Positions 55,937-64,000 of a stretch of 64,000 nucleotides of DNA are shown piece by piece. Positions within the stretch are counted from its first letter, which is position 1. The number at the start of each line of letters is the position of its first letter. This stretch comes from an uncultured Acidimicrobiales bacterium (GTDB taxonomy: Bacteria > Actinomycetota > Acidimicrobiia > Acidimicrobiales > SZUA-35): the NCBI GenBank assembly GCA_937925335.1, contig CALEWY010000106.1:1-64000 (forward strand). Direction: 5' to 3'. The notes beneath the pieces are model-generated. The model searched no databases. It saw only the letters and a list, made by a program, of their open reading frames with translations, and was not told the origin of the DNA. A program made the translations under genes and the position numbers.

Positions 55937-57222
55937 GGCATGACCACCGTGTCTCCAGCAGCGAGGCCCGAGGGCTGCACGATCTCGATTCGGTCATCGG
56001 TGCGGAGGCCGGTTTCGACGGCGACTCGCACCTGTCGATCTTCTCGCTCAACGATCACAAACTGTGCGTCGCCTTGCCCTCGCACGGCATCGGGCCGGAG
56101 CCACAACACCTCAGCGACCGATTCGAGGACGATGGTGATCTCGATGCGGGTCCCGAGTTCGAAGGGCTGATCGACCGACGATTCGGCGTCAGTACTTGTG
56201 GTGGAATCGCTTGCGGTGAAATCGCTTGTGTTGAAATCGACCGTGACGCTCGAGCCGGTTCGGCCGACCGCGCCGCTGCCATCGCCGGCCGTCGCTCGCG
56301 ACCGTTCTGTCACGACACCGGTCGTCGTCTGGTCGAGAGCTCCGGATGCCACGATCGTGGTGTCCATGCCGAGAGCGATCGACTCGAATTGACTCGGCGA
56401 GGTGGTTGCGAAGGCGATGAGATCAGCAGGGTCGCCAATGACGACGATCGGATCGCCGTCGGTGATCGATTGGCCAAAGCGAGCCGTTGTCGATACGACG
56501 ACGCCAGACCGCTGGCTGCGCACTTCGATGGCCCCGAGTTCGGCGGCGTCGAGATCGATGAGTGAGCGATCGACGCCGAGGTCGTCAAGCGCTTGTTCCG
56601 CATCCGACACGCGCTGGTCAAACTCATCGAGCGTGCCGCTGGCTGCGCCGGTCGCCAGCGCAAGATCGCGTTCGCTCATCGCAAGCTTGAGTTCGAGAAT
56701 GGCGACCGATATTGCGTCGCCGAGGTCGATCGTTGCGAGGAGGTCCCCAACCGCAACAGCGTCGCCCTGCAGGACATCGAGCGATGTGACGGTTCCCGGT
56801 GATGGCGCTCGCACGGTTGTTGAGTCCCGAGGGACGATGCGCCCATCGAGCGAGATCTGGCGATCGATCGCACCAACTTGCACGGTGGTGCGATCGGTCG
56901 GCGCAGGAACCGAGAAGTCGATGCCGGCACCATCTTGGCGACCAGCCTGACGGGGCGCTGGGGGAGCGGAGCATGCCGCGACAACCACGAACAGCATCAA
57001 CAGCGGGCAGAGCCATGCCCGGTGCCCGCGATTCAGACGCTGCCGACGCGAGCGCTGCCGACGCGAGCGCTGCCGATTCAGACGGTGGCGATTCAGACGG
57101 TGGCGATTCAGGTGACGGCGGATCTGAGCGCCTCGGCCGCAGCTTCCGGGGCAACGGTGTTGAAGAACTGGCCGGAACCAAGCTCGCCCGCCGCCACGAA
57201 ACGCATCACGCCTTTCGCTCGC
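55933..57222 (-). CDS. HlyD-like efflux periplasmic adaptor; start uncertain
   Basis: DGRIVPRDSTTVRAPSPGTVTSLDVLQGDAVAVGDLLATIDLGDA; lipobox LFVVVAACSAPP; only in-frame ATG starts lie inside galT. Confidence 0.75.
   Translation of the reverse strand, partial: ASERRDAFRGGGRAWFRPVLQHRCPGSCGRGAQIRRHLNRHRLNRHRLNRQRSRRQRSRRQRLNRGHRAWLCPLLMLFVVVAACSAPPAPRQAGRQDGAGIDFSVPAPTDRTTVQVGAIDRQISLDGRIVPRDSTTVRAPSPGTVTSLDVLQGDAVAVGDLLATIDLGDAISVAILELKLAMSERDLALATGAASGTLDEFDQRVSDAEQALDDLGVDRSLIDLDAAELGAIEVRSQRSGVVVSTTARFGQSITDGDPIVVIGDPADLIAFATTSPSQFESIALGMDTTIVASGALDQTTTGVVTERSRATAGDGSGAVGRTGSSVTVDFNTSDFTASDSTTSTDAESSVDQPFELGTRIEITIVLESVAEVLWLRPDAVRGQGDAQFVIVEREDRQVRVAVETGLRTDDRIEIVQPSGLAAGDTVVMP
57030..57119. 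repeat. 15-bp tandem repeat array, six units of two types
   Basis: GATTCAGACGCTGCC, GACGCGAGCGCTGCC x2, GATTCAGACGGTGGC x2, GATTCAGGTGACGGC. Confidence 0.9.
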
Positions 57223-57992
57223 CATGGCGAAACAATATCGATATGCAGACGAGCCTGCGGCCAGCTTCCGCCATCGCACGGGCGCTGATGAATCCACATC
57301 ATGTAGGGCGTCCGCGCATCGAAGAGTGCGTCGAGTCGTTCCAACGCATCCACCAAAATCGCGGCGAGCTCATCACGGCCACCCGAACCGAGTGTTGGGA
57401 GATCCGGCACGGTCTCGCTCGACGCAATACGGATGGCATAGGGATGCGACGTTGCGTACGGCACCCATGATCGCCACGCACCCACGGAGTTGATCAACCG
57501 CTCGCCCGGTTCGTCGAAGGTGTTTCCGCCTTCGAGTTCGGTCGCTGGAAGATCCGGAACGTGGTCGAACGCATAGATCTGGCCGTGCGGGTGTGTGATC
57601 GTTGCGCCCACTTCAGGACCGCGGTTCTCGAATGCGAGCACGTAGCTGACGTCGTCGCGTTCGCCGAGCTCGCTCGTTCGGTCGGCCCAGAGGTCGATCA
57701 CCTTGCGGGCGCCCTGCACGCCAAGCTCCCAGAATGTCGCGTCGTGTTCGGGGCTATAGAGCACAACTTCGGCGCGCCCATCGGGAAGTGCGGGCCAGCG
57801 GTTCTTGAACCACCGAACGTCGTATGGCTCCGGCGCTTCTATACCACCGACGCAGAACGGGCAACCGGTCGACGGTAGGTTGGGCCGCTTCTGTCGCTTG
57901 CGGACGATGTAGGTCGATTCGCCGCTGAGCGGGTCGGTTCGCAGATCGGTGATCGGTTGGTTGTCGGGCTCGGCGCCCACGACGCCGCTCAC
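57108..57992 (-). CDS. galT: Galactose-1-phosphate uridylyltransferase
   Basis: TGCPFCVGG, VYVLAFENRGPEVGATITHPHGQIYAF-like region, WIHQRPCDG; GTG 57990-57992 overlaps DeoR stop. Confidence 0.9.
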   Translation of the reverse strand: MSGVVGAEPDNQPITDLRTDPLSGESTYIVRKRQKRPNLPSTGCPFCVGGIEAPEPYDVRWFKNRWPALPDGRAEVVLYSPEHDATFWELGVQGARKVIDLWADRTSELGERDDVSYVLAFENRGPEVGATITHPHGQIYAFDHVPDLPATELEGGNTFDEPGERLINSVGAWRSWVPYATSHPYAIRIASSETVPDLPTLGSGGRDELAAILVDALERLDALFDARTPYMMWIHQRPCDGGSWPQARLHIDIVSPWRAKGVMRFVAAGELGSGQFFNTVAPEAAAEALRSAVT

Positions 57993-58915
57993 CCGGCTGC
58001 GTCTCGGAGGTGTGCGATCTCGGTCGCATCGCCCGACGGTTCGTGTTCGACCTGGTCCGTGCCGCCGTCGTGGTCGGCGATCAAGAGTTCGCCACACTCG
58101 TCGGCGATTGTTTGCCGAGCGCCTTCGGTGAGCCGGTCGTCGCTGATGACCACGTCGGCGTCGCTGAGTCGAGCGATCGTTCCGAGGCCTCTCGTGTCCC
58201 ACTTGGTGTGATCGGCCAACACCATGAAGCGTTCCGACGACTGGATGAACGCCCGATTGGTTTCGGCTTCGGCGAGGTTGGGAGTCGTGAATCCCGGTTC
58301 GCCAGCCATGCCATGGACACCCATGAAGACAATGTCGACGTAGAGCGAACGCAGTGTGCTCACGGCAATCGGTCCGACGAGCGCATCAGACTTTGTTCGG
58401 GATCCACCGGTCAACACGACGTTGAGCGAAGGGTTATCCGAACCGTGCAAGCCGGCGGCGAGCGAGAGTGAGTTGGTCACGATCGTGAGGTTGTCGACCG
58501 TCCGGAGGTATTGGCTCAGGAGCCACGTCGTGGTGCCGCCGGTGATCCCGATCGCACTCCCCGGTTCAACGAGCGATGCTGCGGTCCGGGCGATCGCGTT
58601 CTTCTCGTCTCGCTGGAGTTCTCGCTTGATCGCGAACCCTGGCTCCTCGGCGCTGCGGGCTTCGAGGCGTGACGCACCGCCGTGCACCTTTCTGATCTGG
58701 CCAGCCGAGGCGAGTTGGTCCAAATCTCGCCGCACGGTCATCTCTGACACATCGAGGAGGGCGGCGAGTTCGCGGACGCGAACGCTGCCTCGGCGATTGA
58801 CCTCACCAACGATGATGGCGTGACGTTGTGGAGCGAGCACCTTCAGAGGGTGCACGACGAAACTGGCCCCGTCAACAAATTCGAACATGTTGTGTGTGGG
58901 GTGGTGTTCAGACAT
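57989..58915 (-). CDS. DeoR-family transcriptional regulator
   Basis: RRGSVRVRELAALLDVSEMTVRRDLDQLASAGQIRKVHGGA. Confidence 0.93.
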   Translation of the reverse strand: MSEHHPTHNMFEFVDGASFVVHPLKVLAPQRHAIIVGEVNRRGSVRVRELAALLDVSEMTVRRDLDQLASAGQIRKVHGGASRLEARSAEEPGFAIKRELQRDEKNAIARTAASLVEPGSAIGITGGTTTWLLSQYLRTVDNLTIVTNSLSLAAGLHGSDNPSLNVVLTGGSRTKSDALVGPIAVSTLRSLYVDIVFMGVHGMAGEPGFTTPNLAEAETNRAFIQSSERFMVLADHTKWDTRGLGTIARLSDADVVISDDRLTEGARQTIADECGELLIADHDGGTDQVEHEPSGDATEIAHLRDAAG

Positions 58916-59200
58916 GACACGTCATAAACAGCGTTGTGCGGATGGTCGTATTGATGACAGGGGCCAGAACACTGGACAGCGGGGGGACAAAGTTTCTTGC
59001 CGACTGCCTTGACGCCATCGCGATTGGGTGACAGATTTTGTCCGGTTCTGATCGCAAGCGTTCGAATCGGTACGGTTCTGTGCGAGAGTACGGGCTGTCT
59101 GATACCGGCATTGCGCTCTACGATGATCCAGGGCTTCGAGGTGCGTGGCCCACACGCTGATCCAGGGGGAGAGCATGGTTAACACGCAAGGTGAGGGCGC

Positions 59201-60133
59201 ATGACGGCTGCCGCACCAAATACGAAACGTGGTGGAACCGATCTTGATGGCGGCTGGAAAATCGCCATCTGGTTCCTGCTCCCAAGCCTCATTGGCTGGG
59301 CGACGTTTATCTTCTTCCCGGTCTTGCGAGGTATCTACCTCAGCTTCACCGACTGGAACCTGCTCGCCAACGACGGAGAGTTCATCGGTACCGACAACTA
59401 CGCCACGCTGTTCAACGACGGTGACTTCGGCCGATCGTTGCTGCGCACGCTCTGGTACGTCCTGTTGAACATTGGTTCGCAGACGATCATGGCGATCGCG
59501 ATCGCCGTCGCGATGGATCGACTCACCCGGTCGGTCGTCATTCGTGGCCTCCTTCTCCTTCCGTGGCTCATGCCAAACGTCGTGGTCGCTCTCCTGTGGC
59601 TCTGGATGCTCGACGGTTCGCTCGGCATCGTGAACACGATCTTGCAGGGCGTCGGATTCGACGAGCCCGTCCGGTTCTTCCAAGACACCGGCAAGGTCAT
59701 CGCAACCGTTGCCGGCATTAACACGTGGAAGTTCACCGGTTACACAGCGCTGCTGATGTTCGCCGGTCTGCAGACCATTCCCGGCACGGTCTATGAGGCA
59801 GCGGCGATGGACGGCGCCACCGAGTGGCAGATGTTCCGTCGGATCACCCTCCCGCTCATGCGCCCGGTGCTCGCTCTCGTGATGGTCCTCACCGTCGTCG
59901 GCTCGTTCCAGGTGTTCGACATCGTGCAGATTGCGACTGGCGGCTTTGGCGGAACACCCGGTGGCCCGGCGCAGGCATCGGAAGTTGTCTACGTCTACAT
60001 CTTCAAGCACGGCTGGCGCTTCGGAGACCTCGGTTACGCCGCTGCCCTGTCCGTCGTTCTCGTCTCGATCCTGCTGGGGGTCACCGCCATCCAGCTTCGT
60101 TTGCTTCGAGCGGGGGAGAGTGACCTCTCATGA
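59201..60133 (+). CDS. Carbohydrate ABC transporter permease (MalF-like)
   Basis: FLLPSLIGWATFIFFPVLRGIYLSFTDWNLL; EAAAMDGATEWQMFRRITLPLMRPV. Confidence 0.93.
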   Translation: MTAAAPNTKRGGTDLDGGWKIAIWFLLPSLIGWATFIFFPVLRGIYLSFTDWNLLANDGEFIGTDNYATLFNDGDFGRSLLRTLWYVLLNIGSQTIMAIAIAVAMDRLTRSVVIRGLLLLPWLMPNVVVALLWLWMLDGSLGIVNTILQGVGFDEPVRFFQDTGKVIATVAGINTWKFTGYTALLMFAGLQTIPGTVYEAAAMDGATEWQMFRRITLPLMRPVLALVMVLTVVGSFQVFDIVQIATGGFGGTPGGPAQASEVVYVYIFKHGWRFGDLGYAAALSVVLVSILLGVTAIQLRLLRAGESDLS

Positions 60134-61059
60134 GCACAACAAGTGCAGGAATGGCCGGCTCAGGTGCTGGCCAATCGACCGGGGCTCGTGTGGGCCGAGG
60201 TGTTGCGTGGGCGCTCTTGATGGTGCTCGTGCTGTTGAGCGTGTTTCCCTTCTACTGGGCGTTTCGAACCGGCTTGAGCCGAACACCGGATCTGCTCGCA
60301 GGCGATACCGGGTTCTTGCCAGACGACCCGACGATCCTCAACTTCAAGCGAGTGGTCGGCGCAGCGTCGGAGGCGGAGGTCATCGAAGCGACCGGTCGAG
60401 CCAACTCGGGGTCGTTCGACTTCGTTCGAGCCTTGATGAACTCGGTGATCATCTCGACGATCATTACGGCGGGCCAGGTGTTCTTCAGCGCCATGGCGGC
60501 CTACGCCTTCGCTCGGTTGAAGTTCCGCTTCCGTGAGCAGCTCTTCTTCCTCTACCTGACCGGGTTGATGGTGCCGCCGATCTTCATCCTCATCCCCAAC
60601 TTGATCCTGATCAAGAACTTGGGGCTGTTGAACACCTACGCCGGGGTCGTCGCACCGTTCTTCTTCATGACACCGTTCGCGGTGTTCTTCCTGCGCCAGT
60701 TCTTCCTGGGGATCAACCGTTCCCTCGAAGAAGCAGCGATCATCGACGGGGCGAATCACTTCACCATCTTCACCAAGGTGATCCTGCCGATCGCCGCCCC
60801 GCAGATGGTCACGCTCGCCGTGCTCACCTACGTCACGGCGTGGAATGAGTACCTGTGGCCGCTCGTCGTCGCTGGCTCAGAAGAGATTCAGCCGCTCACC
60901 GTGGCGCTCGGTTCGTTCTCGTCACAGAACCCTGGAACCTCGCCTGACTGGGCCGGTCTGATGACCGCAACCATTCTTTCCGCACTGCCGATGCTGTTGT
61001 TGTTCATTGCGTTTGGGCGACGACTTGTCGACAGTATTCAGTTCTCGGGCATCAAGTAA
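60130..61059 (+). CDS. Carbohydrate ABC transporter permease (MalG-like)
   Basis: EEAAIIDGANHFTIFTKVILPIAAPQMVTLAVLTYVTAWNEYLWPLV. Confidence 0.93.
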   Translation: MSTTSAGMAGSGAGQSTGARVGRGVAWALLMVLVLLSVFPFYWAFRTGLSRTPDLLAGDTGFLPDDPTILNFKRVVGAASEAEVIEATGRANSGSFDFVRALMNSVIISTIITAGQVFFSAMAAYAFARLKFRFREQLFFLYLTGLMVPPIFILIPNLILIKNLGLLNTYAGVVAPFFFMTPFAVFFLRQFFLGINRSLEEAAIIDGANHFTIFTKVILPIAAPQMVTLAVLTYVTAWNEYLWPLVVAGSEEIQPLTVALGSFSSQNPGTSPDWAGLMTATILSALPMLLLFIAFGRRLVDSIQFSGIK

Positions 61060-61202
61060 GCCACTTGGCGTCCCGTACGTACTAAATTCGCTAGCCGATC
61101 TCCACTGGGCATGCAAGGTGACCCCGCCTTGAACGGTCCAGTGTCAGAAAACCAGAAATACGGGTGGAAACACCACTCGAGGAAGCCCTGGAGGAATCCA
61201 AT

Positions 61203-62594
61203 ATGCGAGAGAGCAAAATGCTCCGTCTCTTCGCCGCATTGCTTGCAATGGCCATGGTCGCCGCTGCATGCGGTGGCAGCGATGGTGAGGCAGAGGGTGG
61301 AGGCGCCGCCAGTGGCGAAGCCCCATCTTTCGATGAGCCAATCACGATTGACTACTGGCTCTGGGACGGTAACCAGCAGCCGTTCTACGAGACCTGCGCA
61401 GCGGACTTCACCGCAAACGTGCAGCCAAACATCACCGTCAACATCGAGCAGTTCGGTTGGGGCGACTACTGGGACGGCATCACCGCCGCCTTCGCTTCTG
61501 ACTCAGCTCCTGACGTCTTCACCGACCACCTCGCTCGTTACCCCGAGTTCGTTGAGTCCGGTGTTCTCGTTTCACTGAACGACTTCGTCGAGCGCGACGG
61601 TGTCGACGTGGATCAGTACTTCCCCGGCCTGGCCGAGCTCTGGACCTCACCTGACGGCGACCGCTTCGGTCTCCCCAAGGACTTTGACACCATCGCAATG
61701 GTGCTCAACGAGGACATGCTCGCCGACGCTGGCATCACCACTGAAGAGTTCGCCAACGCCGAGTGGAACCCCACCGACGGCGGAACCTGGGGTGAGCTCA
61801 TCCAGCGTTTGACCATCGACACCAACGGTGTTCGCGGTAACGAAGAAGGCTTCGACGCCAGCAGCGTCGAGGTGTACGGCTTCGGCCTCGAGGGTGCCTT
61901 CGGCGCCTTTGGTCAGACCACCTTCAGCTCGTTCGCAGCATCGAACGGCTACGTCGCAACCGATGAGCCATGGGCCACCAGCGCGAACTTCGATTCGCCT
62001 GAGCTCGCCGAGACCGTTCAGTTCTTCGCTGACTGGATCGCCGCTGGCTACGTGACCCCCATCGAGGACGTTGAGTCCCTCGGTGGTACCACCATCTTCC
62101 AGTCGGGTGGCGCTGCAACGCAGACCAACGGCTCGTGGATGATCTCGACCCTCAGTGGCGACGCCACCGAGGTTCCGGTTGCCTACGCACCACTTCCCGT
62201 CGGACCTGAGGGCGCTCGCGCTTCCATGTTCAACGGTCTCGCTGACTCGATCACCAAGTCGGCCGAAAACCCTGACGCTGCTTGGGAATGGGTCAAGTAC
62301 ATGGCCTCCCCGGCTTGCCAGGACGTCGTTGGCAGCGGAGCCGTCGTCTTCCCGGCTATCCCTTCAGCCGCAGCAATTGCGCAGGAAGCTCACACCGCAA
62401 ACGGTGTTGACGTCAGCGCCTTCACCGTCCACGTCGATGATGGAACCACGTTCCTCTTCCCGATCACCGATTCCGCTTCGCGGATCGAGGACACCGTTGG
62501 CCCAGTCATGCAGCAGATCCTCCGTAACGAGGGCACCGCTGCTGATCTTCTGGCTCCAGCAGCCGAAGAAGTCAACTCCATCCTCGGTAGCTGA
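61203..62594 (+). CDS. Carbohydrate ABC transporter substrate-binding lipoprotein
   Basis: MRESKMLRLFAALLAMAMVAAACGGSDGEAEG; extracellular solute-binding family 1 layout. Confidence 0.93.
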   Translation: MRESKMLRLFAALLAMAMVAAACGGSDGEAEGGGAASGEAPSFDEPITIDYWLWDGNQQPFYETCAADFTANVQPNITVNIEQFGWGDYWDGITAAFASDSAPDVFTDHLARYPEFVESGVLVSLNDFVERDGVDVDQYFPGLAELWTSPDGDRFGLPKDFDTIAMVLNEDMLADAGITTEEFANAEWNPTDGGTWGELIQRLTIDTNGVRGNEEGFDASSVEVYGFGLEGAFGAFGQTTFSSFAASNGYVATDEPWATSANFDSPELAETVQFFADWIAAGYVTPIEDVESLGGTTIFQSGGAATQTNGSWMISTLSGDATEVPVAYAPLPVGPEGARASMFNGLADSITKSAENPDAAWEWVKYMASPACQDVVGSGAVVFPAIPSAAAIAQEAHTANGVDVSAFTVHVDDGTTFLFPITDSASRIEDTVGPVMQQILRNEGTAADLLAPAAEEVNSILGS

Positions 62595-62640
62595 TCGAGC
62601 GATTGAGCGACGCGCCATCTGGCGCTGACTCACGGTATTC

Positions 62641-64000
62641 ATGATGAGAGCGAGCAGGTTTCGGACAACGCAACCTGCTCGCTCTTGTCTGTTTTCACGA
62701 GCGGTTCTTGTGCTCGTGTTCATCGCTGCAGCGTGTGGCGATGAGGGGCCGGGCGAATCAACACCGAGGCTTCCGCCAGACGCACAAGCCGTCGACGTGG
62801 TGGCGGCTTTCGAATCCCACGGCTCTCAAGAGTGTTCAGGGCGCTTCGTTGCCCGAGACCTCGACCACATCACCGTTGGTCCAGGTAACACCGCGTCGAC
62901 GTTCGACGGAACCGGTGCCGGTGTCGCCATCGGCGATCTCGACAACGATGGCGATCTCGACCTCGTGATGGCGAGTCTCTCTGGCGACACGAACCTCTTT
63001 TGGAACGACGGTTCCGGTTCCTTTGACCGCGAACCATTGATCGAAGGTCGGTTCCGCCAGGCATCGATCGTCGACGTCGAGGGTGATGGCGACCGCGACG
63101 TGGTGTTGACCACCGGGATCGGCCCGCCCGTGTTCTTCGAGAACCTGCTCGTCGATGGCGGTCTTGACGATTCTGGTCTTGACCATTCCAGTCTCGAACG
63201 TGGTGGGGCGAGCTTCGAACGAGTGCCACTTCCCGGCGTCGAAGCAGCGACCTATGCGTTGGCCTGGGGCGACCTTGGTGGTGATGGCGACCTCGACGTT
63301 GTCACAGGGTCCTACAACGCCGAACTGACGATCCTGCGAAACTCGCCCGTTCTTGGGTCTGACACGGGTGTTGTCGTGCACGAGCAAGCCGATGATGGCT
63401 CGTTTGTCGCCACCCGAGTTGCATCGTCATCACAAGCGCTGAGCGTTCTGCTCGTCGATCTCGACGGTGACTTTGCGACCGACATTGCCGTCGGAAACGA
63501 CCTCGCCACTCCCGACGGACTCTGGGTTGACAATGACGGAGGCTGGCTGGCCGTCGAACCCTTCTCGACGACCTCGTTCTCGACGATGAGCCTCGACGGG
63601 GGAGACATCGACAACGACGGCGACATCGACGTCTTCTCCACCGACATGAAACCTCGGTCAGACGATGCCGATGCGGATGAGCGCTATGTCGAGGTGAACG
63701 CTGACATGGATGCGATCGGCCTCGTCGACGATGTGCAGCGCCCGGAGAACGTTCTGTCGCTCGCAACGGGTGAGAGCTTTGACAGCGCCGCTTCAGAGTT
63801 CGGCATCGACGCAACAGGCTGGAGTTGGTCCGGCGTGTTCGGCGATCTCGACTCCGACGGATTGCTCGACCTGTACGTGGTGACCGGAATGCGAAGCGAC
63901 AATCTGTTCGCCGCTCTCGACAATGCTGAGCTGATCGAACCCAATCAGGCCTTCGTCAACACCGGCTCGTCCATGGAGCGCGAACCTTCCTGGGGTCTCG
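62641..64000 (+). CDS. FG-GAP/VCBS-repeat lipoprotein, 3' truncated by window edge
   Basis: MMRASRFRTTQPARSCLFSRAVLVLVFIAAACGDEG; IGDLDNDGDLDLVMASLSGDTNLFWNDGSGSF; frame open to window end. Confidence 0.85.
   Translation, partial: MMRASRFRTTQPARSCLFSRAVLVLVFIAAACGDEGPGESTPRLPPDAQAVDVVAAFESHGSQECSGRFVARDLDHITVGPGNTASTFDGTGAGVAIGDLDNDGDLDLVMASLSGDTNLFWNDGSGSFDREPLIEGRFRQASIVDVEGDGDRDVVLTTGIGPPVFFENLLVDGGLDDSGLDHSSLERGGASFERVPLPGVEAATYALAWGDLGGDGDLDVVTGSYNAELTILRNSPVLGSDTGVVVHEQADDGSFVATRVASSSQALSVLLVDLDGDFATDIAVGNDLATPDGLWVDNDGGWLAVEPFSTTSFSTMSLDGGDIDNDGDIDVFSTDMKPRSDDADADERYVEVNADMDAIGLVDDVQRPENVLSLATGESFDSAASEFGIDATGWSWSGVFGDLDSDGLLDLYVVTGMRSDNLFAALDNAELIEPNQAFVNTGSSMEREPSWGL
62648..62684 (+). 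terminator. Hairpin GAGCGAGCAGGTT-N11-AACCTGCTCGCTC followed by TTGTCTGTTTT
   Basis: 13-bp perfect stem then T-rich tail, 54 bp after the solute-binding protein stop. Confidence 0.75.

Noticed and set aside
57030-57119. CRISPR or integration-site repeat
   Set aside because: No spacers, no integrase nearby; simple 15-bp tandem units.
58922-60010. 362-aa minus ORF
   Set aside because: Antisense to a clear sugar ABC permease; His/Glu/Arg-rich shadow composition.
1-64000. tRNA, rRNA, prophage, transposon, toxin-antitoxin defence islands
   Set aside because: No recognisable tRNA/rRNA sequence, integrase, transposase or defence-gene cluster seen by reading; a tRNAscan or Infernal run would be needed to be certain.

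Overview
High-GC bacterial chromosomal window, probably actinobacterial and Acidimicrobiia-like (inference from codon usage and protein families). It has dense, mostly housekeeping gene content and no rRNA, tRNA, CRISPR, phage or transposase that I can support. Main content, in order: ankyrin fragment; peroxiredoxin-like gene interrupted by an in-frame UGA; mutY; ECF-type transporter operon with a kinase; UGSC-type gene interrupted by an in-frame UGA, plus a thioredoxin-like partner; MBL hydrolase; flavin reductase; site-2 protease; gamma carbonic anhydrase; SufB-like; OmpA-like plus a giant coiled-coil/HhH protein; vWA lipoprotein; deoD; SufU-SufS-degenerate SufC; two GGDEF/EAL proteins; MFS transporters; single-chain acyl-CoA carboxylase; cold-shock protein; acyltransferase; acyl-CoA synthetase; DsbA-like protein; GH97; MacB-like ABC exporter; galT; DeoR regulator; carbohydrate ABC importer; FG-GAP lipoprotein running off the end. 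Strongest discoveries: (1) two independent genes that standard ORF calling splits at an in-frame UGA exactly where a redox Cys is expected (U-L-P-C in a peroxiredoxin-like protein, U-G-S-C in a UGSC-family protein), so both are probable selenoproteins; (2) a SufC homologue in which every nucleotide-binding motif is altered while the rest of the fold is kept; (3) a membrane-anchored repeat coiled-coil protein with four C-terminal HhH-like modules, translationally coupled to an OmpA-domain protein. All calls were made by reading the sequence and the supplied ORF translations; no database search was run.
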